A stretch of DNA of 64,000 nucleotides from Candidatus Gastranaerophilales bacterium (GTDB lineage Bacteria; Cyanobacteriota; Vampirovibrionia; Gastranaerophilales; Gastranaerophilaceae): assembly GCA_944325025.1 (NCBI GenBank), contig CALUYN010000004.1, forward strand, positions 1-64,000, in the 5' to 3' direction. Shown one piece after another: positions 41,902 through 49,856 of this stretch. A model generated the notes under the pieces. It worked only from the letters and a program-made list of their open reading frames with translations, was not told where the DNA came from and ran no database searches. The translations under genes were made by a program, and so were the position numbers. Position 1 is the stretch's first letter. The number at the start of each line of letters is the position of its first letter.

Positions 41902-43227
41902 ATGAAGAAAAAAACAGCATCAGCAGGAACTTTTTATCCTGGAGATAAAGAAGAGCTTTCAAATTTAATCAGGAGTTTTGAAGTTGAAACTCCTGTATAT
42001 AAATCGCGTGCTGTGATTGTCCCGCACGCAGGTTATATTTATTCAGGCAGACTCGCTGCAAACGGTATTCAACATTTGAAAAAGGAAGCAAAAAATATTT
42101 TTATCTTTGCTCCTGCTCACTATGAAAGGATTTTTGGATGTTCTGTCTGTGATTATAATGAATTTGAAACACCATTAGGAGATGTGCAGGTAAATAAAGA
42201 ATTATCTTTAGAACTTGCAAAATTTTGCGACTGCAATATAGCAAACTATGCTTTTGAAAAAGAACACTCAATAGAAGTTCTGCTTCCGTTTATAAAATAT
42301 TTTCTTCCTGAGGCAAAAATCGTACCTGTTCTCTACGGCTGCGAGAATTTTAAAAATTTATGCGAAACTCTTGAGCATTTCTGGGCGGATGATGATAATG
42401 TATTTGTTATATCAAGTGATTTAAGCCATTTTTATCCAGAAAAAGAAGCTGTAAAAATCGACAATTACACTGCAAGAATGATTGAAGAAAATAATCTGTC
42501 AAATTTTGAACAGGAACAGGCATGCGGCGCTGTTGGAATTTGCGGACTCATTGAGTTTGCAAAAAAGAAAAATTATTCATTAATAAGAGCAGGGCTCACA
42601 AATTCTGCAGCAGCAACGGGCGACAGCTCCCGTGTAGTTGGCTACGGCAGTTGGTATTTATACGAAGGAGAAAAAAATAGTTACATAAAAAAATATTATT
42701 CTGATTTTGTCAAAAAAGTTTGCAAAGACAGCATTTTATCGGGCTTGCAGCTCGGTCAGGCGAGAATAGATGATTATGACTGCGTATTTGAAGAATATGG
42801 AGCATCGTTTGTGACACTGGAACTAGATGGAATTTTACGGGGATGTATCGGCTCAATTATTGCGCATAAACCGCTGATTAAAGATTTAATACATAACGCG
42901 CATGCTGCAGCATTTTCAGATCCGAGATTTCCTGCACTTACACTAAATGAATACAACAGAATAACAATAGGAATTTCGCTTCTTTCAAAACCCGAACGAA
43001 TAGAGTTTGACACGGAAGAAGAACTTTTAGAGGATTTAGCACCAAATGTTGACGGATTAATTATACGCGACGGAAATTATCAGGCAGTATTTTTACCCGA
43101 CGTATGGGAGCAGCTGCCGGATAAAAAAGAATTTCTTGAACAGCTAAAACTCAAAGCAGGGTTACAGAAAAATTATTTTTCAGAAAATTTTGAAGCGTTT
43201 AAATTTAAAACAACAAAAATTCTCTAA
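41902..43227 (+). CDS. MEMO1-AMMECR1 fusion protein (AmmeMemoRadiSam B/A), intact
   Basis: 441 residues. The N-terminal MEMO1-like domain (about 1-265) has AGTFYPGD, VPHAGYIYSGRLA, SSDLSHF and GDSSRVVGYGSWYL. The C-terminal AMMECR1 domain (about 270-441) has GASFVTLELDGILRGCIGS and AAAFSDPRFPALT. The two domains occur together with a radical SAM protein in the AmmeMemoRadiSam system, whose function is not established; no radical SAM partner is here except queE at the far end, which is unrelated. It is 24 bp after ribD. Its last 4 bp overlap the convergent small gene at 43224. Confidence 0.9.
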   Translation: MKKKTASAGTFYPGDKEELSNLIRSFEVETPVYKSRAVIVPHAGYIYSGRLAANGIQHLKKEAKNIFIFAPAHYERIFGCSVCDYNEFETPLGDVQVNKELSLELAKFCDCNIANYAFEKEHSIEVLLPFIKYFLPEAKIVPVLYGCENFKNLCETLEHFWADDDNVFVISSDLSHFYPEKEAVKIDNYTARMIEENNLSNFEQEQACGAVGICGLIEFAKKKNYSLIRAGLTNSAAATGDSSRVVGYGSWYLYEGEKNSYIKKYYSDFVKKVCKDSILSGLQLGQARIDDYDCVFEEYGASFVTLELDGILRGCIGSIIAHKPLIKDLIHNAHAAAFSDPRFPALTLNEYNRITIGISLLSKPERIEFDTEEELLEDLAPNVDGLIIRDGNYQAVFLPDVWEQLPDKKEFLEQLKLKAGLQKNYFSENFEAFKFKTTKIL

Positions 43228-43535
43228 ACAATAATATCAATTTTATTTTTATCATAAGCATGTTCGAGCTTTGCGACAGCAGCTTCATCAGGCAAATAAG
43301 GTTCTGCATCATTAAGCAACACATATTTGAATGCCCGCTTATTAAAATTCATAACCTTTTGTTGGTTGAAAGAAACTGTTTTAAAATTTTCTTTTTCGTC
43401 AATCAGCATATCATATAACACATCAAGCTTATCATCCATAGAAAGTTCATAAAAACTTTTTCTTCCTGCAAGAACCGATGAATAACTAGAATTTGCCGAA
43501 AAATTTACTGCCCCTTTTATACTGTTAATTTTCAT
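43224..43535 (-). CDS. Small hypothetical protein with N-terminal VNFSAN motif
   Basis: 103 residues, no family recognised. N-terminus MKINSIKGAVNFSANSS, polar and Ser-rich, followed by a compact acidic, helical region. Start preceded by AAAGGAGTGATTT. It lies 13 bp downstream of dnaX on the same strand and is likely co-transcribed. The N-terminal pattern is a loose match to the aromatic-x-Gly motif of the other small proteins, with Ala in place of Gly. Confidence 0.7.
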   Translation of the reverse strand: MKINSIKGAVNFSANSSYSSVLAGRKSFYELSMDDKLDVLYDMLIDEKENFKTVSFNQQKVMNFNKRAFKYVLLNDAEPYLPDEAAVAKLEHAYDKNKIDIIV

Positions 43536-43548
43536 TTAAATCACTCCT

Positions 43549-45450
43549 TTAATCAATAACTTTTCCTTCAAATACCTCTAGAACCATATTTACATTGTCA
43601 GAATGCATTGTTGATTCAAATTTTGCTTCTTCTTTGGGTTTGATTTGTTGAGCCTCATCTTTTAACTGTTCAACTTCCTGCGGTTCAACTTCCGGCTCCA
43701 TTTGAACAGGCTTCATCACAGGTGACGGCTTCGGTTTTGGAGCATCTACAGGAGCTTGAGGAGTTAGAACAGCCTTGACCTCTACATCAGAAGGATGCGG
43801 AAGTCTGACAACAACATTTGAATTTTTTTGATTAAAAATTAAATCAACCGCATCAACAATCGCCTGTTTTTTAGAGCCTGCCTGAACCTGATTTAAGAAA
43901 ATTTCATTTTTCATTGTCAAAATAGTTTCATCAGGAGCAATTTTAACTGGATTTGCCCACTGTTTTAAAAGAGCACGCGTCGGAGCACTGTGAACACTTT
44001 CAAGGAGTTTCCCCCACAATACAGAAATATCTGCACCGTCTGAATGTTTTGATTTCGGCATTGGAGAAAAATCATCACTTTTAGCTTCATTCTCTTTTTT
44101 AGGAGGAACAACTGGATTTTTTTCGCTTTGCGGCATAGATGCCTGACTGTTATTTGCATTCGGCGCTTTTGTCTTGTCGTCATCAATTTTCTGATACAAG
44201 ATATCCGGCTTAGCATGTTCAGTCCTTTGCATTTCAGGTTTCAAAACAGGTGTTGGAGCTGTTTTATAAGCTGAAATTCTGACAGGTTCAACTGCTCCGC
44301 CTTCCAAACGTGCTATTCTGTTTTGAAGTTCAACAAGAGATGTGTTTTCTGTCAAATTCGCAAGATCAATTATTGCAACCTCAAGCCACAAACGCGGATT
44401 GTTTGTAAGTTTCAATTCTTTTATATAGTCAGAACATTTATCAATTAAAAATACTGTTTGATGTGTTTCTATATTTGCAGACTGTTCTGACAATGCCTTA
44501 ATCTGGGCATCATTTGCCTGCGTTAATTCAAATGCAATTTCTTTTCTGCAGTTTTTAACAATTAAAAGATTTTTTAAATAATCCATTAAATTAGTCAAAA
44601 TCTGCACAGGTTCATTCCCTGAGTTATAAATCTTTTCTAGCTCCTCAATAGCTTCCTGCGGCTTTGAATTAACGATTTTATCCGCAAGAGAATTCAGCGT
44701 GTCAAATGAAAGGCGGCCAAGCAGGTTGTTTATATCCTCTGTAGTAATTGCTTCTTCGCCATCGAGAACGCTCAATTGATCTAAAAGTGCAATACTGTCG
44801 CGCATTCCGCCTGCTGAATTTTTTGCAATTGTATAAAGAGCATCATCTGTTATATTAATCTTTTCATTATCAGAGATATATCTTAAATGTTTAACAATGT
44901 CATCTGTCGTAATTCGTTTAAAATCAAATCTCTGGCAGCGGCTTTTTATAGTATCAAGAACCTTATGGACTTCAGTCGTTGCAAGGATAAATATTACATT
45001 CTCCGGCGGTTCTTCAAGAGTTTTCAACAATGCATTAAAAGCTGTAGTTGATAGCATATGAACTTCGTCAATAATATAAATCTTATATCTGCTGTTAACA
45101 GGTGCATACATGACCTTTTCAAGAATATTTTGAGCATCTTCAACTTTTCTGTTGCTTGCAGCATCGATTTCTATAACATCCATCGGAGTTGAATTTGTTA
45201 TATCGACACAGTTTTCGCATACTCCGCAAGGATTAATTGTCGGACCTTCTTTACAGTTTAAAGATTTTGCAAAAATGCGGGCAGTAGAAGTTTTTCCCGT
45301 ACCTCTGGGTCCTGTAAAAAGATAGGCATGAGAGATTTTATTAAGCTCTATTGCATTTTTTAAAGCTTTTTTTATATGTTCCTGTCCAACGACTTCCTCT
45401 AATTTCTGCGGACGGTATTTTCTGTATAAAGGTATATATTTTTCGTTCAT
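43549..45450 (-). CDS. dnaX: DNA polymerase III gamma/tau subunit
   Basis: 633 residues. The clamp-loader ATPase. Seen: Walker A GPRGTGKT (47-54), zinc-binding Cys66, Cys75, Cys78, Cys81, DEVHM, the SRC motif in IKSRCQRFDF, domain III (about 235-365), then a Pro/Lys/Glu-rich linker and a C-terminal region (about 470-570) like tau domain V. Start preceded by weak sequence only (no clear ribosome site before the ATG at 45450). The divergent LD-carboxypeptidase gene begins 40 bp away. Confidence 0.95.
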   Translation of the reverse strand: MNEKYIPLYRKYRPQKLEEVVGQEHIKKALKNAIELNKISHAYLFTGPRGTGKTSTARIFAKSLNCKEGPTINPCGVCENCVDITNSTPMDVIEIDAASNRKVEDAQNILEKVMYAPVNSRYKIYIIDEVHMLSTTAFNALLKTLEEPPENVIFILATTEVHKVLDTIKSRCQRFDFKRITTDDIVKHLRYISDNEKINITDDALYTIAKNSAGGMRDSIALLDQLSVLDGEEAITTEDINNLLGRLSFDTLNSLADKIVNSKPQEAIEELEKIYNSGNEPVQILTNLMDYLKNLLIVKNCRKEIAFELTQANDAQIKALSEQSANIETHQTVFLIDKCSDYIKELKLTNNPRLWLEVAIIDLANLTENTSLVELQNRIARLEGGAVEPVRISAYKTAPTPVLKPEMQRTEHAKPDILYQKIDDDKTKAPNANNSQASMPQSEKNPVVPPKKENEAKSDDFSPMPKSKHSDGADISVLWGKLLESVHSAPTRALLKQWANPVKIAPDETILTMKNEIFLNQVQAGSKKQAIVDAVDLIFNQKNSNVVVRLPHPSDVEVKAVLTPQAPVDAPKPKPSPVMKPVQMEPEVEPQEVEQLKDEAQQIKPKEEAKFESTMHSDNVNMVLEVFEGKVID

Positions 45451-45490
45451 GGTAATATTATAGCAGAGTTATAACGAATTGGGACAGAAT

Positions 45491-46294
45491 ATGAATTTAA
45501 TTAAACCGCCGTTATTAAAAGAGGGTGACACAATAGGAATACTTGCACCGTCAGGCGCAATGGAAGATGATACAAACCTTAAACGTGCCGTTACATTCTT
45601 TGAAAGCAAAGGCTACAAAGTTAAATTATCTGATAATGTTTATTCAAAAAATAGATATCTTGCAGGAACAGATGAAGAACGAGTTAACGCCATCCATAAA
45701 ATGTTTGCGGATAGATCTGTTAATGCAATCATTTGTCTGCGCGGCGGTTACGGAGCAATAAGACTTATAAATAAAATTGACTATGATTTAATCCGGCAAA
45801 ATCCTAAAATTTTCTGCGGATATTCAGATATTACGGCACTAAACGCGATGTTTTTAAAACACGCAGGACTTGCGACATTCTCTGGCCCGATGATTTTAAG
45901 CGACTTCGGGCAGGAAAATTTATCCGAATATACAATTAACAAGTTTTTTGAAACTGTAATGACAGGCAGATTTGAATATGAAGGAGTATTCTGGGGCGGG
46001 AATTTATCAACACTTGTATCGCTTTGCGGCCAGGATTTTATACCTGATTTTGAGTTTACGCTCTTTCTAGAGGATTTAAACGAACCGCCATATAAAATTG
46101 ACAAAATGGTTACACAGTTATTCAATATAGACAAAATTCGCGAGAATACTAAAGCAATAGCAATTGGCGATTTTTTAGGTGCTGATGACATTTATTATAT
46201 CTTTGACGATTTAGGATTACCATTGATAAAGAATTTTCCGGCATCTCATTCAGATAAAAAAGCTACAATACCATATGGTTTTATAAATAATTAA
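45491..46294 (+). CDS. LD-carboxypeptidase (LdcA/MccF family)
   Basis: 267 residues, slightly short for the family (about 300). It would cut the terminal D-Ala from L,D-linked tetrapeptides in peptidoglycan recycling. Seen: APSG near the N-terminus, CLRGGYGAIRLI, nucleophile Ser112 in CGYSDITAL, a Glu in LEDLNEPPYKIDKM and a His near the end (SHSDKK, about 253). The usual C-terminal PLG..A.LD is shortened to IPYGFINN. I chose the ATG at 45491; a TTG at 45479 is also in frame. Confidence 0.9.
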   Translation: MNLIKPPLLKEGDTIGILAPSGAMEDDTNLKRAVTFFESKGYKVKLSDNVYSKNRYLAGTDEERVNAIHKMFADRSVNAIICLRGGYGAIRLINKIDYDLIRQNPKIFCGYSDITALNAMFLKHAGLATFSGPMILSDFGQENLSEYTINKFFETVMTGRFEYEGVFWGGNLSTLVSLCGQDFIPDFEFTLFLEDLNEPPYKIDKMVTQLFNIDKIRENTKAIAIGDFLGADDIYYIFDDLGLPLIKNFPASHSDKKATIPYGFINN

Positions 46295-46373
46295 TTTTAT
46301 ATTAAGTATGTATTCGCCGAGATGTTTTTGAGCTAAAATATAATTATGTGTGAGATAAATAAGGATAAAGACT

Positions 46374-47225
46374 ATGTGGGATTACTCAGATAAAGTTATA
46401 GATCATTACAGAAACCCCAGAAACGTGGGGAAAATTGATAACGCAGATGCTATCGGCGAAGCAGGTTCTTTGGCCTGCGGCGACTCTTTAAAAATATATT
46501 TAAAAATTAACAACGGAATTGTAACAGATGCAAAATTCCAGACTTTCGGATGCGGTTCGGCTGTTGCAAGCTCAAGTATTCTGACTGAAATGATTATCGG
46601 TAAACCGATTGAAGAAGTAAAAAAAATTACAAACAAAGATATTGCAGACCAACTAGGCGGACTTCCGCCTGAGAAAATGCACTGCTCTGTTATGGGCTAT
46701 GAAGCATTGGAAGATGCCCTGAAAAATTATGATGACTACACCGACCTTGACGATATCAGAAATGAAGAAGAAGCAAATAAGCAGCGCGAAAAAATTGTCT
46801 GCACCTGCTTTGGAATTACTGAAAATGTCATCTGGGATGCAATCAAAATAAACGGGCTTAAAACTGTTGAAGAAATTACAAACTACACAAAAGCAGGCGG
46901 CGCGTGCGGGAAATGCAAAGGCTTAATTCAAGATATAATTGACACTTACTACAAAAAAGAAGAACACGAAGAAAAAACATCTTCAACTCTCAGTCCCGCG
47001 CAAAAGATTTTAAAAATAAACAATGTTATAGAAAATCAAATTTCACCTGAATTGAGAAAAGACGGCGGAGATATTACTTTAGTCGATATTGACGGCAATA
47101 AGGTTATGGTAAAACTTCGCGGGAAATGTTCAGGCTGCAAAAATTCACATCTTACTCTTAAAGCATTTGTAGAAAAAACTTTGAGAGATACTGTTGATGC
47201 TAATATTGAAGTTGTAGAGGTATAA
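46374..47225 (+). CDS. nifU: Fe-S cluster scaffold NifU, three domains
   Basis: 283 residues. Seen: N-terminal IscU-like domain with ligand Cys35, Cys60 and Cys104; central 2Fe-2S domain with Cys143, Cys145, Cys178, Cys181; C-terminal NifU domain with CSGC (Cys252, Cys255). All three modules of full-length NifU are complete. It receives sulphur from NifS, encoded 2 bp downstream. There are no nitrogenase genes here, so it likely serves general Fe-S assembly, as in some epsilon-proteobacteria and other anaerobes. Start preceded by AAGGATAAAGACT. Confidence 0.95.
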   Translation: MWDYSDKVIDHYRNPRNVGKIDNADAIGEAGSLACGDSLKIYLKINNGIVTDAKFQTFGCGSAVASSSILTEMIIGKPIEEVKKITNKDIADQLGGLPPEKMHCSVMGYEALEDALKNYDDYTDLDDIRNEEEANKQREKIVCTCFGITENVIWDAIKINGLKTVEEITNYTKAGGACGKCKGLIQDIIDTYYKKEEHEEKTSSTLSPAQKILKINNVIENQISPELRKDGGDITLVDIDGNKVMVKLRGKCSGCKNSHLTLKAFVEKTLRDTVDANIEVVEV

Positions 47226-47227
47226 AA

Positions 47228-48421
47228 ATGAGTTTAATATATTTAGATAATAATGCAACAACAAAAGTTGATCCGCAAGTTTTGGAGGCAATGCTTCCAT
47301 ACTTAAAAGAAGAATATGCTAACCCTTCAAGCGTTTACGAATTTGCAAAACATTCCAACCATGCAGTAAAAGAAGCCCGCGGGGTTATGAAAGACTTTTT
47401 TAACGCAAAAGATGAAAAAGAAATCATTTTTACCTCTTGCGGTTCTGAAAGTGCAAACACAGCAATTCGCGGTGTGCTAAACATGAATAAAAACAAACGC
47501 CACATTATAACAACAAAAGTTGAACACCCGTGCGTTTTGAATTTGTACCAAACACTGGAAAAAGAAGGTTACAGAGTAGACTATATAGGGGTAAATTCTA
47601 ACGGAGAGCTTGATTTAGCGCAGTTAGAAGAAGCTATTACAGATGATACGGCGCTTGTTTCAATAATGTACGCCAACAACGAAACCGGTGTAATTTTCCC
47701 GATTGAAAAAATATCGGAAATCATCAAATCAAAAAATAAAGAAACAAAATTTTTCGTAGATGCCGTACAGGTATCAGGCAAAATTCCAATTGATGTTCAA
47801 GCGCTCGGTGTTGATTTGATGGGAATTTCAGGTCATAAATTCCATGCACCAAAAGGTGTCGGTGCACTTTACGTAAATTCAAAAACACTTATAACCCCTT
47901 TGATTATCGGCGGTCATCAGGAACGCGGGAAACGTGCAGGGACTGAAAATGTTCCTTACATTGTCGGAATGGCAAAAGCAGCTGAACTTGCAACAGACCA
48001 TTTGAAATATGAGGCAACAGAAGTTAAAAGGCTTCGCGACAAACTTGAACAAAATATTGTTAAAAACATATTTAACGCAAGATTGAACACGGGAGTAGCA
48101 AACAGAGTTCCCAACACAACAAACATCGGTTTTGAATACATTGAAGGGGAGCTTATTCTTCTTCATTTGAGCGACTTAGGAATTTGCGCAAGTTCGGGAA
48201 GCGCCTGTACATCAGGTTCACTTGAGCCATCGCACGTGTTAAGAGCGATGAATGTTCCGTTCACGGCAATTCACGGCAGTATAAGATTTTCTTTGAGCAA
48301 ATTCACCACAGAAGCTGAAATTGATTATGTATGTGAAAAACTGCCGGGAATTATTGAGAAATTAACCAATTTATCCCCCTTCCAGGATGAACTTGAAGCG
48401 TTGAAAAAATTAAGACATTAG
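47228..48421 (+). CDS. nifS: Cysteine desulphurase NifS/IscS
   Basis: 397 residues, class V aminotransferase fold. Seen: YLDNNATTKVDP at the N-terminus, pyridoxal-phosphate Lys204 (SGHKFHAPKG) and active-site Cys327 (SSGSACTSG). It mobilises sulphur from cysteine for the NifU scaffold. Two bp between nifU and nifS mark one operon; terminator at 48452. Confidence 0.95.
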   Translation: MSLIYLDNNATTKVDPQVLEAMLPYLKEEYANPSSVYEFAKHSNHAVKEARGVMKDFFNAKDEKEIIFTSCGSESANTAIRGVLNMNKNKRHIITTKVEHPCVLNLYQTLEKEGYRVDYIGVNSNGELDLAQLEEAITDDTALVSIMYANNETGVIFPIEKISEIIKSKNKETKFFVDAVQVSGKIPIDVQALGVDLMGISGHKFHAPKGVGALYVNSKTLITPLIIGGHQERGKRAGTENVPYIVGMAKAAELATDHLKYEATEVKRLRDKLEQNIVKNIFNARLNTGVANRVPNTTNIGFEYIEGELILLHLSDLGICASSGSACTSGSLEPSHVLRAMNVPFTAIHGSIRFSLSKFTTEAEIDYVCEKLPGIIEKLTNLSPFQDELEALKKLRH

Positions 48422-48451
48422 ACAGTTTTATAATACTTTTTTATAACATAC

Positions 48452-48485
48452 AAAAAATCGTAGTGCTTAAGTCCTGCGATTTTTT
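48452..48485 (+). terminator. Terminator after nifS
   Basis: AAAAAATCGTAG pairs with CTGCGATTTTTT (one bulge), ending in T5. Confidence 0.8.
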
Positions 48486-48573
48486 GTGCATTTTTCAGAT
48501 TTATCAAATCCCGACCGTGTAGAATAGTTTTAAGTGAGGTTCAGCCTTATTCTATAGCATAAGGAGTTTTGAT

Positions 48574-49503
48574 ATGAAAAAATTTGTTATTTCCTTATGC
48601 ATTATATTAAGTATAAACGGCTGCGCAGCAGCCGGCCAGTACTCACAAATTCTTGATAAAATAGAAAATTCTTTATACGGTTTTACATATACAACATCCG
48701 ATGACGCATCACGCCTCGACAGAATAGAGCAGAGCGTCTACGGACAGTCAAGAACAAATCAGGCTGTATCCGAAAGGGTTGCAAAGCTGAATAAAGATAT
48801 GTCGGCCGAACTTTTAGGACAAGAAATAACACCTAAAGAAGACACCTTCGCGGAAGAAGATGATTACAGAGAAACTATAGCAGAAGAAAAAATGCCGCCT
48901 GCAGGTGCTAACGTTGATTATCCTTCAATAAATGAACTTGAAAAAAAGGTATTTAAACAAGAATTTAAAAATCAAGACCTTAACAGCAGACTTGCAAAAC
49001 TGGAAAAACAGACATTCGGACAAACTTATGACAATGACGCTTTTTCATCAAGGGTAGAACGTTTACAGGCAAAAATTAAACCTGATTCTTTGATGAACAA
49101 CAGCATTGCTCAAGATTCTAACGAATATTTTGAAGGGAACTCTGTACCGCTTGATAAAGACTACAGTTTGTCTGAATACCAGCCGCCGGAATTTGATTAT
49201 GATGCTTACAATGCAAGAAATCAAAAACCTGTTAGAATAAATCTTGCATCAGTTGAAAAAACAATATTTAAACAAAGCTTTAACCAGGATTCCATGGACA
49301 ACAGACTCGCAAGGTTAGAAAGCACCATGTTTGGAACAACTTTTGACACAGACAGTGAAAGCGACAGGTTAAGACGAATTTCAAGCGCATATAAAGCATT
49401 AAAAACTGCAAGTAAATATGATTCAAATAAATTTTCTCAAAATATGGCAACTGCAATGCAGATAGGGACATTATTGCTTATGATACTTGCATGTGTATTA
49501 TAA
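48574..49503 (+). CDS. Lipoprotein-like envelope protein with repeated RL..LE/YG units
   Basis: 309 residues, family not recognised. Seen: a signal peptide with a lipobox-like INGC (Cys17; Asn at -2 is unusual), then six copies, in three pairs, of a 22-24-residue unit of the form LE.x.[VT][FY]GQ.[FY]..D....RL.[RK]LE (about 27-71, 120-164 and 227-271), separated by acidic linkers. A hydrophobic C-terminal stretch (about 293-309) may be a second anchor. The repeats look helical and may bind or span the wall. Start preceded by AAGGAG. Confidence 0.8.
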   Translation: MKKFVISLCIILSINGCAAAGQYSQILDKIENSLYGFTYTTSDDASRLDRIEQSVYGQSRTNQAVSERVAKLNKDMSAELLGQEITPKEDTFAEEDDYRETIAEEKMPPAGANVDYPSINELEKKVFKQEFKNQDLNSRLAKLEKQTFGQTYDNDAFSSRVERLQAKIKPDSLMNNSIAQDSNEYFEGNSVPLDKDYSLSEYQPPEFDYDAYNARNQKPVRINLASVEKTIFKQSFNQDSMDNRLARLESTMFGTTFDTDSESDRLRRISSAYKALKTASKYDSNKFSQNMATAMQIGTLLLMILACVL

Positions 49504-49525
49504 AAAACAACGTCTTTGCTAATTT

Positions 49526-49551
49526 GTCATCCTGAACTTGTTTCAGAATCT
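49526..49551. repeat. Dispersed palindromic repeat, copy 4
   Basis: Core CCTGAACTTGTTTCAG with a GTCAT prefix. Lies 22 bp after the lipoprotein gene stop. Confidence 0.75.
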
Positions 49552-49591
49552 ACAATAACAAAGACATTGTTTTAAATATATTTAAATCTGA

Positions 49592-49765
49592 TTAAACTTT
49601 TCTTTTTCTAGCTGCTTCAGATTTGCGTTTTCTTTTTACGCTAGGTTTTTCATATCTTTCACGTTTTTTAACTTCTGAAAGAATACCGGCTTTTTGAATT
49701 TTTTTCTTGAAACGTCTTAAAGCGCTTTCAATTGATTCGTTTTCGCCAACTTTAACTTCTGCCAT
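49592..49765 (-). CDS. rpsU: Ribosomal protein S21
   Basis: A 57-residue basic protein: starts [19 protein letters not shown], the S21 signature, and ends in a Lys/Arg-rich tail ([14 protein letters not shown]). Part of the 30S subunit, acting in initiation. Start preceded by AAAGGTGGTGAAAATATA. It fills most of the gap between the lipoprotein and the SNF2 gene. Confidence 0.95.
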   Translation of the reverse strand: MAEVKVGENESIESALRRFKKKIQKAGILSEVKKRERYEKPSVKRKRKSEAARKRKV

Positions 49766-49856
49766 TTATATTTTCACCACCTTTATGGTCAATTTAGTTT
49801 GTTACACAATTAGTATAATGCGATTATACTCGAAATCAAAAAATTTTTCAAGTATA

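Larger units (their letters stand above)
38455..43083. repeat. Tandem duplication, copy 2 (4,629 bp)
   Basis: Direct repeat of 33826-38454, head to tail, with no bases between the copies. The far boundary continues into unique sequence (the true 3' end of the MEMO1-AMMECR1 gene) after the 12-bp motif at 43084-43095. Confidence 0.95.

Noticed and set aside
33826..43095. Composite transposon or integrated element
   Set aside because: No transposase, integrase or terminal inverted repeats; genes are ordinary chromosomal ones and the ends are a 12-bp microhomology.
46374..48421. Nitrogen fixation cluster
   Set aside because: nifU and nifS alone do not indicate nitrogenase; no structural nif genes are present.
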